A model generated the notes under the pieces. That model made no database searches and had not been told where the DNA came from. It saw only the letters and a program-made list of their open reading frames with translations. The position numbers and the translations under genes were made by a program. A DNA stretch of 24,351 bases from an uncultured Prevotella sp. (GTDB taxonomy: Bacteria; Bacteroidota; Bacteroidia; Bacteroidales; Bacteroidaceae), in contig CAKPST010000037.1 in assembly GCA_934183355.1 (NCBI GenBank), positions 1 to 24,351 of the forward strand. Direction: 5' to 3'. This document shows positions 1-6,504 of the stretch, one piece after another; positions within the stretch are counted from its first letter, which is position 1; every line of letters begins with the position of its first letter.

Positions 1-269
1 TCACAATTCTCCCACCCTATTCCCGAACTATGGAAATAGAGATCCATACCGCCAAGCTCGGCTATAAGTTCATTGAGTTGCTGTGGCGCAGCCTCATCCG
101 TAACGTCTATCTGTCGATAAGCCTTGATGTTCTCGTTTGACTTTACTATCTCTTCAAGTCTATCAACACGTCGTCCGGCTACACCGACAATGTATCCTCG
201 CTCGGCAAGGAGATGAGCCACTTCGAGTCCTATACCCGAAGTAGCTCCAATTACTATTGCCTTCTTCAT
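1..269 (-). CDS. SDR family NAD(P)-dependent oxidoreductase, 5' part only
   Basis: This is the N-terminal part (about 89 residues) of a short-chain dehydrogenase/reductase; the reading frame runs open off the left edge. It starts at the ATG at 269 with MKKAIVIGATSGIGLEVA, whose GATSGIG is the glycine-rich NAD(P)-binding loop of the SDR Rossmann fold. A basic GRR follows the second strand (VGVAGRRVDRLEE), which favours NADP over NAD, and a D-V-T-D stretch matches the adenine-contacting DVTD. At about residue 84 the usual NNAG is replaced by HSSGIG, a variant seen in some Bacteroidetes SDRs. The Ser-Tyr-Lys catalytic residues would lie outside the window, so the substrate cannot be guessed. It lies 23 bp downstream of the methyltransferase gene on the same strand and may be cotranscribed with it. 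Confidence 0.85.
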   Translation of the reverse strand, partial: MKKAIVIGATSGIGLEVAHLLAERGYIVGVAGRRVDRLEEIVKSNENIKAYRQIDVTDEAAPQQLNELIAELGGMDLYFHSSGIGWENC

Positions 270-292
270 TGTCTGTTTTTGCACATAATGAT

Positions 293-1069
293 TTATAACG
301 GAACTCTCACTACGTCTACCACATGACTACCAGCTCCGATAAGATCGGCACGCTCGGAGATGCACTTCTGATATTCTATGAAACGGGCAAACGTCTCGTC
401 GCTCATGCGGTTGAGTCGTGTGCGCATATAGTCGGAAGCCCCATCGGGCGAGAATATTGTGACACGTTCCAAGCCTGCACATTGGTCCAGACGATTGATG
501 TCATCAATACGCACATAGTCGTACAGCTCGTCGGGCTGTGCCTGGATATGGAAGTTCTCATCAACAGCGCCACGCTCCATCAATCCTTCTATCCTGTCCT
601 CGTCGAAGCAATACGACAAAATGCTGTATTCGTTCATCAGGTAAGCCACGAATATCAGTCCGCCGGGTTTGGTGACGCGCTTTGCCTCGTTAAGTGCCTT
701 AAGCTTCTCATCATCGCCAATGAGATGATAGAGAGGCCCGAGCAATAGCGTTACGTCGGCTGTTGCAGTTGGCAGGAACGGCATGTTGCGTGCATCGCCC
801 TGCACAACATCGGCTGTAGGTTCACGCTTTAGGAACACCTCGATGTTGCGACGCACCAGTTCTACAGCCTTCACCTTATAGCCTTCTGCCATAAGAGCCG
901 ATGTGTAGCGACCGGTTCCTGCACCAATGTCAAGCAGCTGCATGTCGGGATTGATAAACCTACGCAGATGATGCATTGTGGTTTCAAACTCTACAATGCC
1001 GTGCCTACGCTGCAAGCGAAGGTCTTCGGGATGTTTGTTGTAATGTTTCTCTATATTTGATAATGCCAT
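293..1069 (-). CDS. class I SAM-dependent methyltransferase
   Basis: A 258-residue protein with the class I methyltransferase fold. Motif I is LLDIGAGTGRYT (residues 45-56), which binds the S-adenosylmethionine amino acid end. The acidic residue after strand 2 lies in VKAVELV, then VVQGDARNMPF (motif II region) and VTLLLGPLYHL (motif IV region, similar to the UbiE/Methyltransf_11 group). The C-terminal half has no motif I can tie to a substrate, so small molecule, nucleic acid or protein all remain possible. The ATG at 1069 directly follows an AT-rich stretch and a long heptamer array, so the array would sit in the 5' untranslated leader of this gene. It is followed 23 bp later by the SDR gene on the same strand. 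Confidence 0.85.
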   Translation of the reverse strand: MALSNIEKHYNKHPEDLRLQRRHGIVEFETTMHHLRRFINPDMQLLDIGAGTGRYTSALMAEGYKVKAVELVRRNIEVFLKREPTADVVQGDARNMPFLPTATADVTLLLGPLYHLIGDDEKLKALNEAKRVTKPGGLIFVAYLMNEYSILSYCFDEDRIEGLMERGAVDENFHIQAQPDELYDYVRIDDINRLDQCAGLERVTIFSPDGASDYMRTRLNRMSDETFARFIEYQKCISERADLIGAGSHVVDVVRVPL

Positions 1070-1077
1070 AATTTTTT

Positions 1078-1193
1078 AGTTGAGAGTTGAGAGTTGAGAG
1101 TTGAAAGTTGAGAGTTGAAAGTTGAGAGTTGAGAGTTGAAAGTTGAGAGTTGAAAGTTGAGAGTTGAAAGTTGAGAGTTGAAAGTTGAGAGTT
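1078..1193. repeat. heptamer tandem array, left arm of inverted pair 1
   Basis: About 16 units of the 7-bp repeat AGTTGAG/AGTTGAA fill the space just upstream of the methyltransferase start codon. The inward end of the array changes to GAGAGTTATGAT. The same units occur inverted at 1240-1288, so the two arms can pair over roughly 40-50 bases. A small open frame across the array encodes only a periodic peptide (NSQLSTLNFQLST) and is not credible as a gene. Comparable arrays occur in intergenic regions of Bacteroidales genomes; their function is not known to me. Confidence 0.95.
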
Positions 1194-1230
1194 ATGATAT
1201 GCTGTTTTTTCTAACAACGATAATAACCAA

Positions 1231-1238
1231 CAAAGGTA
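1231..1238 (-). promoter_or_regulatory. Bacteroidetes -7 box (TACCTTTG) upstream of the methyltransferase gene
   Basis: On the minus strand this reads TACCTTTG, a full match to TAnnTTTG. It lies in the unique spacer between the two inverted heptamer arrays and points at the methyltransferase start about 160 bp away. No clear TTTG -33 box is present; the heptamer unit itself supplies TTG near that distance (18 bp upstream). If used, the transcript leader would contain the whole left array. Confidence 0.45.
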
Positions 1239-1239
1239 A

Positions 1240-1288
1240 TCATAACTCTCAACTTTCAACTCTCAACTCTCAATTCTCAATTCTCAAC
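1240..1288. repeat. heptamer tandem array, right arm of inverted pair 1
   Basis: Seven or so units of the same heptamer in inverted orientation (CTCAACT / TTCAACT / TTCTCAA). It starts with ATCATAACTCTCAACTTTC, the exact reverse complement of the inner end of the left arm. It begins 15 bp after the stop codon of the DXS-like gene, so it lies in that gene's 3' end. Confidence 0.93.
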
Positions 1289-1302
1289 TTTTTGGCTGTG
1301 CC

Positions 1303-3090
1303 TTAACAAATTAACGCCAATACATCCTCCATGATTTGCTCGTCGAGCAAGCGGTTGTCCTCAAGCAACTGCTCAACATTGTATCTGTCGTACAATCCCT
1401 TCTTAACGCCACACACAAGCACCTTAATATCCGATGTGCCGTAATAAGAGGCTATGCGCTCACCAAAGCCTCCGTCCTTGCAGCCGTCTTCAAGTGTTAC
1501 CACAAGCTTATGGTTCATCTTCAACGCTTCGAGCATTTCGGCATCCACCTCATTAAGATAGCGGGGATTGACAAGCGTTGCATCAATACCCTTATCGGCA
1601 AGCAGACGCACCACGTTCTCGCCCTTCTGATAGAACGAGCCTGCAGCAACGATTGCTACCTTAGAGCCTTGGTGCATCACCTTGTATTTTGACTCGTAGC
1701 TATACTCTTCGTCCACATTCTCTGTTGTATGCACCACTCCGTTGCTCGGCACACGAATGGCTATAGGCTTCTTGTCCTGAAGTATTGCCCAACGCATCAT
1801 GGCGAAATACTCCTCGCATGTGGTAGGAGCGAGATAGATGAGTCCAGGAATGCTGCAAAGCATAGGTATATCAAAGAGACAGATGTGTGTGATATCGTTC
1901 ATTGAGTTCACTCCGCCTCCAACAACATTGATTACAGCTGGATTGCTATTGATGCAGAGGTCTTGCGCAATCTGGTCGTAGGTACGCTGTATGAAAGTGC
2001 TCCAAACTGTCCATACGGGATGCAGTCCACCCTTAGCCATACCCGAAATCATAGCCACAGCCTGCTCTTCGGCAATGCCCATATCAAGATGTTGGCTGCC
2101 AGCCAGCTTACGTTTGTCGGCTGTAAAGCCTGCTGCTGTAGGTGTTCCGGCTGTTACGGCGATTAGTGTCTTGTCCTTCTTCATCTCGCCCAACATCCAG
2201 TCAGCGAAGAGTTCGGGATATGTCTCGCATGGTTTCACCTCAGGCATTGTTCCGTCAGCATTTCTTACAGGTCGGCTGCCGTCTTCAAGATTGAACGGCA
2301 TTCCCCAATGCCAAGCTTCCTTATTCTTTACGGCAGGGGCATAGCCATGACCCTTCTCTGTATGAATATGTACTACTGTTGGCTTGTCGGTATCCTTGAC
2401 ACTACGGAACACCTCAATGAGTTTTTCTATGTCGTTGCCTTCCTCCAGATACTTATACTCAAATCCCCATGCCTTAAACCAATTGTGCTCGCACTCACCA
2501 CGGCTCTCTCTCAGCGCACGCAGATTCTTATATATACCGCCATGGTTCTCGGCTATCGACATCTCGTTGTCGTTTACAACGATGATGATGCCCGTGCCAA
2601 GCTCTGAAGCCTCATCAAGTCCTTCGAAAGCCTCACCGCCCGACAGTGAACCGTCACCTATAATGGCTATGATATTCTCCTTGGTTCCTTTTACGTCGCG
2701 TGCCTTCTGTAGTCCGGTAGCAAGACTGATGGATGTGGAAGTATGGCCCACCTCAAAGTTGTCATACTCCGGGCACTCTGCCGGAGAAGAATAGCCCGAA
2801 ATGGCATTCATGTCGTCTACGTTGCCAAGAAATCCGGCTGCACGACCGGTCAATACCTTATGCGGATAGCACTGGTGGCTGACGTCGAACACAAACTTAT
2901 CCTCGGGCGCGTTGAACACATAATGCAATGCCACCGTTGCTTCTACAAATCCAAGGTTAGGACCTACGTGTCCGCCATGCTTGCTCACACGATTGAGCAC
3001 AGCCTGGCGTGTCTCGTCGGCTACAATATTAAGTGTCGCGATGTCCATGCCTTTCAAGTCGGCAGGACTCTGTATCTTCTCTATATACAT
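1303..3090 (-). CDS. DXS-family thiamine-diphosphate enzyme (1-deoxy-D-xylulose-5-phosphate synthase-like)
   Basis: A 595-residue, three-domain transketolase-superfamily protein closest to DXS, somewhat shorter than the usual 620-640. DXS hallmarks are DVSHQCYPHKVLTGR (69-83), GDGSLSGG (145-152) and NDNEMSIAEN (173-182), which bind TPP and Mg, and MGIAEEQAV with the cofactor-activating glutamate E341. Against my recollection of E. coli Dxs (constant offset of 29), R398 and H431 are kept as R369 and H402. R420, D427, R478 and Y392 become G391, N398, S449 and W363, so the pocket that grips the glyceraldehyde-3-phosphate phosphate looks rewritten. Automated annotation would call it DXS; a paralogue with another acceptor, or a transketolase-like role, is possible. 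It lies downstream of xylB-xylA on the same strand but behind a terminator and its own -7 box. Confidence 0.8.
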   Translation of the reverse strand: MYIEKIQSPADLKGMDIATLNIVADETRQAVLNRVSKHGGHVGPNLGFVEATVALHYVFNAPEDKFVFDVSHQCYPHKVLTGRAAGFLGNVDDMNAISGYSSPAECPEYDNFEVGHTSTSISLATGLQKARDVKGTKENIIAIIGDGSLSGGEAFEGLDEASELGTGIIIVVNDNEMSIAENHGGIYKNLRALRESRGECEHNWFKAWGFEYKYLEEGNDIEKLIEVFRSVKDTDKPTVVHIHTEKGHGYAPAVKNKEAWHWGMPFNLEDGSRPVRNADGTMPEVKPCETYPELFADWMLGEMKKDKTLIAVTAGTPTAAGFTADKRKLAGSQHLDMGIAEEQAVAMISGMAKGGLHPVWTVWSTFIQRTYDQIAQDLCINSNPAVINVVGGGVNSMNDITHICLFDIPMLCSIPGLIYLAPTTCEEYFAMMRWAILQDKKPIAIRVPSNGVVHTTENVDEEYSYESKYKVMHQGSKVAIVAAGSFYQKGENVVRLLADKGIDATLVNPRYLNEVDAEMLEALKMNHKLVVTLEDGCKDGGFGERIASYYGTSDIKVLVCGVKKGLYDRYNVEQLLEDNRLLDEQIMEDVLALIC

Positions 3091-3132
3091 CGTTTATTGA
3101 TTTATTTATTTGTTCGTTACTGTTTCACGTTG

Positions 3133-3140
3133 CAAAGATA
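3133..3140 (-). promoter_or_regulatory. Bacteroidetes -7 box (TATCTTTG) for the DXS-like gene
   Basis: The minus strand reads TATCTTTG, a full match to TAnnTTTG, 42 bp before the ATG at 3090. I see no good TTTG at the -33 distance. Together with the terminator at 3205-3250 it suggests that this gene is transcribed separately from xylA. Confidence 0.6.
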
Positions 3141-3204
3141 CTAACATTATTAGATTAATGCTATACCCCGATTGCGGAATATATTACCAAGAAGGCAGAA
3201 GATA

Positions 3205-3250
3205 ATACAAAAACGGCAGACTCCCATTAGAGGGTCTGCCGTTTTTGTAT
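3205..3250. terminator. strong bidirectional hairpin terminator between xylA and the DXS-like gene
   Basis: Perfect 17-bp inverted repeat: ATACAAAAACGGCAGAC at 3205-3221 pairs with GTCTGCCGTTTTTGTAT at 3234-3250 across a 12-nt loop. The GC-rich upper stem continues into an A/T-rich base that supplies the U run. On the minus strand it would end transcripts coming from xylA before the DXS-like promoter. Confidence 0.85.
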
Positions 3251-3270
3251 TTAAATTGAATATCCACTGG

Positions 3271-3340
3271 AAAGTTGAGAGTTGAAAGTTGAAAGTTGGG
3301 AGTTGGGAGTTGAGAGTTGAAAGTTGAGAGTTGAAAGTTA
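3271..3340. repeat. heptamer tandem array, left arm of inverted pair 2
   Basis: Ten units of AGTTGAG / AGTTGAA / AGTTGGG, the same repeat family as at 1078-1193. It ends inward in GAAAGTTATGA, the same border as pair 1. The spacer to the right arm is about 54 bp, AT-rich and unlike the spacer of pair 1. Confidence 0.93.
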
Positions 3341-3394
3341 TGAAAACCTTTATTTAACTGTTTATATCAATCCATTATTAATATAACATATCAT

Positions 3395-3433
3395 AACTCT
3401 CAACTTTCAACTCCCAACTTTCAACTCTCAACT
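3395..3433. repeat. heptamer tandem array, right arm of inverted pair 2
   Basis: Inverted units AACTCTC / AACTTTC / AACTCCC beginning after ATCAT, mirroring the left arm. It ends 4 bp before the xylA stop codon triplet, that is, immediately 3' of the xylA gene on the minus strand. This is the same placement as in pair 1, where the right arm follows the DXS-like stop codon. Confidence 0.93.
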
Positions 3434-3437
3434 AATT

Positions 3438-4751
3438 CTACTTAGCGTACAGCGCTACGATTGTTTCGTATTTCTCCTGCTTGCCGCTTGTGAGTTGCGG
3501 TTCGCCATTCTGCTTAGCATAGTCCACGAGCTGCTCCAGATTGAGCTTACCCTCTTCAAACTGCTTGCCCATGCCTTCGTCGAAGCTTGCATAGCGCTGC
3601 TTGAGCATAGCGGGCAGTTCGCTCTCTGTCAGTATGGCGGCAGCATTCTCCAGCGCACGAGCCATAGCGTCCATACCTGAGATATGGGCTATGAAGAGAT
3701 CCTCGGGGTCGGTACTGTTGCGGCGCAGTTTAGCGTCGAAGTTCGAACCGCCATTACCCAATCCGCCATTGCGGATTACCTGCATCATTGCCTGTGTAAG
3801 TTCGAAGTTGTCGATTGGGAACTGGTCGGTGTCCCATCCGTTCTGAGCGTCGCCACGGTTGGCATCGATAGAGCCGAGCATACCATTGTCTACAGCCACA
3901 GCCAGTTCGTGCTCGAAGGTGTGACCGGCAAGAGTAGCGTGGTTAACCTCAATGTTCACCTTGAAATCCTTGTCCAAACCGTGTGCACGAAGGAATCCAA
4001 CGACGGTCTCGGTGTCCACGTCATACTGGTGCTTAGTAGGCTCCATAGGCTTCGGTTCGATAAGGAATGTACCCTTAAATCCGTTGGCACGGGCATAGTC
4101 GCGAGCAATGGTGAGCATCTGTGCGAGGTGTTCCTTCTCGCGCTTCTGGTCGGTATTGAGCAGCGACATGTAGCCCTCGCGTCCGCCCCAGAACACATAG
4201 TTGGTGCCGCCAAGCTTGATTGTGGCGTCGATGGCGTTCTTTATCTGCACGGCAGCACGAGCCACAACATCGAAGTCAGGATTAGTTGCAGCTCCGTTCA
4301 TGTAGCGCTTGTCGGAGAACACATTGGCTGTACCCCACAGCAGCTTGATGTCGGTGCCCTTCATCTTCTCAAGTGCATAGTCGGTGATGGCCTTCATGTT
4401 AGCCTCGTATTCGGCAATGTCGTCCGACGGTTCTACGAGGTCGACATCGTGGAAGCAGAAGTATTCGATGCCAAGCTTCTGCATTATCTCAAATCCGGCA
4501 TCCATCTTGTCCTTGGCACGCTGCAATGCTGAGTCGGCGTGATCCCACTCATAGTCGCGTGTCTGACCTCCAAACTGGTCGCCTGAAGCCTGGCCCAGTG
4601 TGTGCCACCATGCCATAGCAAACTTCAACCAGTCCTTCATCTTCTTGCCCATTACCACCTTCTCGGGCTGATAATAGTGGAATGCCATTACGTTCTTGCT
4701 TTCTGGTCCTTCGAAAGGAATCTTGTCGATTTGTGGAAAATACTGTTTCAT
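3438..4751 (-). CDS. xylA: xylose isomerase
   Basis: A 437-residue class II xylose isomerase that interconverts D-xylose and D-xylulose in the cytoplasm using two divalent metal ions. Family motifs are intact and in order: FHDVDLVEP with the ring-opening pair H101 and D104; VFWGGREGY (187-194); [16 protein letters not shown] with metal ligand E232 and K234; [17 protein letters not shown] with E268 and H271; SIDANRGD with D296; GWDTDQFP with D307 and D309; and NFDAKLRR with D339. The length matches the family (about 437-440). The start is the ATG at 4749-4751, giving [16 protein letters not shown], the usual family N-terminus. It follows xylB by 107 bp on the same strand and probably shares its transcript; a hairpin terminator lies after it at 3205-3250. 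Confidence 0.97.
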   Translation of the reverse strand: MKQYFPQIDKIPFEGPESKNVMAFHYYQPEKVVMGKKMKDWLKFAMAWWHTLGQASGDQFGGQTRDYEWDHADSALQRAKDKMDAGFEIMQKLGIEYFCFHDVDLVEPSDDIAEYEANMKAITDYALEKMKGTDIKLLWGTANVFSDKRYMNGAATNPDFDVVARAAVQIKNAIDATIKLGGTNYVFWGGREGYMSLLNTDQKREKEHLAQMLTIARDYARANGFKGTFLIEPKPMEPTKHQYDVDTETVVGFLRAHGLDKDFKVNIEVNHATLAGHTFEHELAVAVDNGMLGSIDANRGDAQNGWDTDQFPIDNFELTQAMMQVIRNGGLGNGGSNFDAKLRRNSTDPEDLFIAHISGMDAMARALENAAAILTESELPAMLKQRYASFDEGMGKQFEEGKLNLEQLVDYAKQNGEPQLTSGKQEKYETIVALYAK

Positions 4752-4768
4752 TAGTGATTAAGTTTAGG

Positions 4769-4810
4769 CCCTACCCCACCCCCTCTTCGTTGGGAGAGGA
4801 GTGAAGTGTA
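4769..4810. repeat. C/G-rich interspersed element, copy 1
   Basis: A C-rich run (CCCTACCCCACCCCCTCTTC) followed by GGGAGAGGAGTGAAGTGTAGA in the xylB-xylA gap. It resembles the element at 9847-9892 in order and sequence (C-rich half, short turn, GGGAGRGGAGTGAARTGT). The possible stem here is short and imperfect (CCTCT/AGAGG on the minus strand). Similar elements occur in many Bacteroidales intergenic regions. Confidence 0.7.
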
Positions 4811-4858
4811 GAGCAGGTTAATTTTATATATTTTGTTATATTGATGTTATTAAGGAAT

Positions 4859-6343
4859 TTATTTTAATTGTGCCTTCCATCTCAAATATGCCTCCCGGTA
4901 TTGTTCTGCCATAGCAGCCTCTGGCTCTACCACTCCAAGCTTGCGTAGCGATGCAAACGCCTCATTGTGGTCGCTATAGATGCCACATCCCATGCCGGCA
5001 CCCTTTGCCGCGCCAACGCTACCGTCGGTTTCGTACAGCTCGATGGTGGCACCACTAGTGCTGGCAAGCGTCTGTCGGAACAGCGGACTGAGGAACATAT
5101 TAGCACGACCAGCGTGTATCTTGTTGATGTCCATACCCATACTGCGCATCACCTCCATGCCGTAGCAGAACGAGAAGACGATGCCTTCCTGGGCTGCACG
5201 TATGATGTGGGCACGTGTGTGCTTGTTGAAGTTGATGCCATGAAGCGAACATCCCACCTCACGGTTTTCAAGCACTCGCTCGGCTCCGTTGCCAAAGGGG
5301 ATGATGCTCACGCCGTCGCTGCCTATCGGGGCAGTGGCCGCGAGGTCGTTCATCTCGGCATACGACAAGTCGGGAGCCACATTGCGGCGCACCCAAGAAT
5401 TAAGACATCCTGTGCCGTTGATGCATAGCAGCACACCCAGACGTGTCAGCTGGTCGGTATAGTTGACGTGGGCGAAGGTGCCTACACGGCTCTTCGGGTC
5501 GTAGCCTACGCTGCCCAGCACTCCATATACAACACCCGAGGTTCCGGCTGTTGATGCTATCTCACCCGGATTGAACACATTGAGCGAGAGGGCGTTGTTG
5601 GGCTGGTCGCCGGCACGGTAAGATATAGGTGTGCCTTCAGCCAGTCCCGTCTCTGCAGCGGCTGCTGCCGACACATGACTCTGCACGGCGAAGGTTGGGA
5701 CTATGTCCGCAATGAGGTCGCGGCTGATGCCGAAATGGTCGAGCAAAGGCTGCGACAGCTCACGGTTCTTGAAGTCCCAGAATATTCCTTCCGACAGTCC
5801 GCCAATGGTAGTATTGGCCTCTCCCGAGAGTCGCAAGGCAAGATAGTCGCCCGGCAACATTATCTTATATATACGGTCGAACACGTCTGGCTCGTTCTGA
5901 CGAACCCATGCCAGCTTGGCAGCGGTGAAGTTGCCGGGCGAATTGAGCAAGTGACCCAAGCAATAGTCGGCTCCCAATGCCTGGAAAGCCTCCTCGCCAT
6001 AGGGCACGGCACGCGAGTCGCACCATATAATACTGTCGCGTACGGGGCGCATCTGGCGGTCTACACACACCAGTCCGTGCATCTGATACGAAATACCAAT
6101 ACCCTTGATGTCACAGCCCTTAGCTCCTGTCTTTGCCATAATGTCGGCAAGTGCCAGCTTGGCATTGGTCCACCACATCTCGGGGTCTTGTTCCGCCCAA
6201 CCTGTCTTGAGGGCTTTTATTGGAGCTTCCTCCGAAGGATAGAACGCCGATGCAGCACACTCTCCACTATCAATGTCAACAAGCGAAGCCTTGACACTGC
6301 TGCTGCCGACATCAAATCCCAACAAATAGTTTTTATAACTCAT
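4859..6343 (-). CDS. xylB: xylulokinase
   Basis: A 494-residue FGGY-family sugar kinase that phosphorylates D-xylulose to xylulose 5-phosphate with ATP. The N-terminal phosphate loop is LLGFDVGSSSVKASLVDI (residues 7-24). GISYQMHGLV (83-92) is the MHGLV substrate motif typical of XylB within the family. The second FGGY domain carries AGDQPNNALS with the catalytic base D246, and STAGTSGVVYGV (264-275) with the adenosine-contacting GTSG. The length is normal for Bacteroidetes XylB. The start ATG at 6343 is followed closely by the phosphate loop, as expected. It lies upstream of xylA on the same strand. I found no TAnnTTTG box in the 58 bp between the preceding terminator and the start, so its promoter is unresolved. 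No xylose transporter gene is in the window. Confidence 0.95.
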   Translation of the reverse strand: MSYKNYLLGFDVGSSSVKASLVDIDSGECAASAFYPSEEAPIKALKTGWAEQDPEMWWTNAKLALADIMAKTGAKGCDIKGIGISYQMHGLVCVDRQMRPVRDSIIWCDSRAVPYGEEAFQALGADYCLGHLLNSPGNFTAAKLAWVRQNEPDVFDRIYKIMLPGDYLALRLSGEANTTIGGLSEGIFWDFKNRELSQPLLDHFGISRDLIADIVPTFAVQSHVSAAAAAETGLAEGTPISYRAGDQPNNALSLNVFNPGEIASTAGTSGVVYGVLGSVGYDPKSRVGTFAHVNYTDQLTRLGVLLCINGTGCLNSWVRRNVAPDLSYAEMNDLAATAPIGSDGVSIIPFGNGAERVLENREVGCSLHGINFNKHTRAHIIRAAQEGIVFSFCYGMEVMRSMGMDINKIHAGRANMFLSPLFRQTLASTSGATIELYETDGSVGAAKGAGMGCGIYSDHNEAFASLRKLGVVEPEAAMAEQYREAYLRWKAQLK

Positions 6344-6401
6344 TAATAATCATATTTAGGTTTATTATACATGCTATGACAATTTGTTTGATTTAAGATT
6401 C

Positions 6402-6469
6402 AAAAAAAATAGGAGGAAGAAACACACTGACGCACATAACGTATGTGCCAGCATTTTCCTTTCTCCTAT
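6402..6469 (-). terminator. rho-independent terminator of the fucosidase gene
   Basis: On the minus strand an imperfect long stem opens with ATAGGAG (6463-6469) and closes with CTCCTAT (6409-6415), followed by eight T. The tip is a clean stem GCACATA (6432-6438) / TATGTGC (6442-6448) with a 3-nt loop. It lies about 35 bp after the fucosidase stop codon and before xylB, so xylB is probably not read through from the fucosidase gene. Confidence 0.75.
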
Positions 6470-6504
6470 CTTTCAGTATCTATTTATCAACGTTTATGTC
6501 TTAT

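Noticed and set aside
1005..1259. 84-codon minus-strand open frame with a periodic NSQLSTL peptide
   Set aside because: It is a translation of the heptamer array and overlaps the methyltransferase N-terminus; no independent sign of coding.
1078..1288. CRISPR array
   Set aside because: Repeats are 7 bp, contiguous and without unique spacers; no cas genes are present.
3684..4532. 282-codon plus-strand open frame opposite xylA
   Set aside because: Antisense shadow of a conserved gene with all catalytic motifs.
1303..6343. A single xylB-xylA-dxs-like operon
   Set aside because: A perfect 17-bp terminator hairpin and a separate -7 box lie between xylA and the DXS-like gene, so a common transcript is unlikely, although the genes remain neighbours.
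6432..6448. GCACATA-ACG-TATGTGC palindrome as an operator for xylB
   Set aside because: It is the tip of a longer stem followed by eight T on the minus strand, which fits a terminator of the fucosidase gene better.
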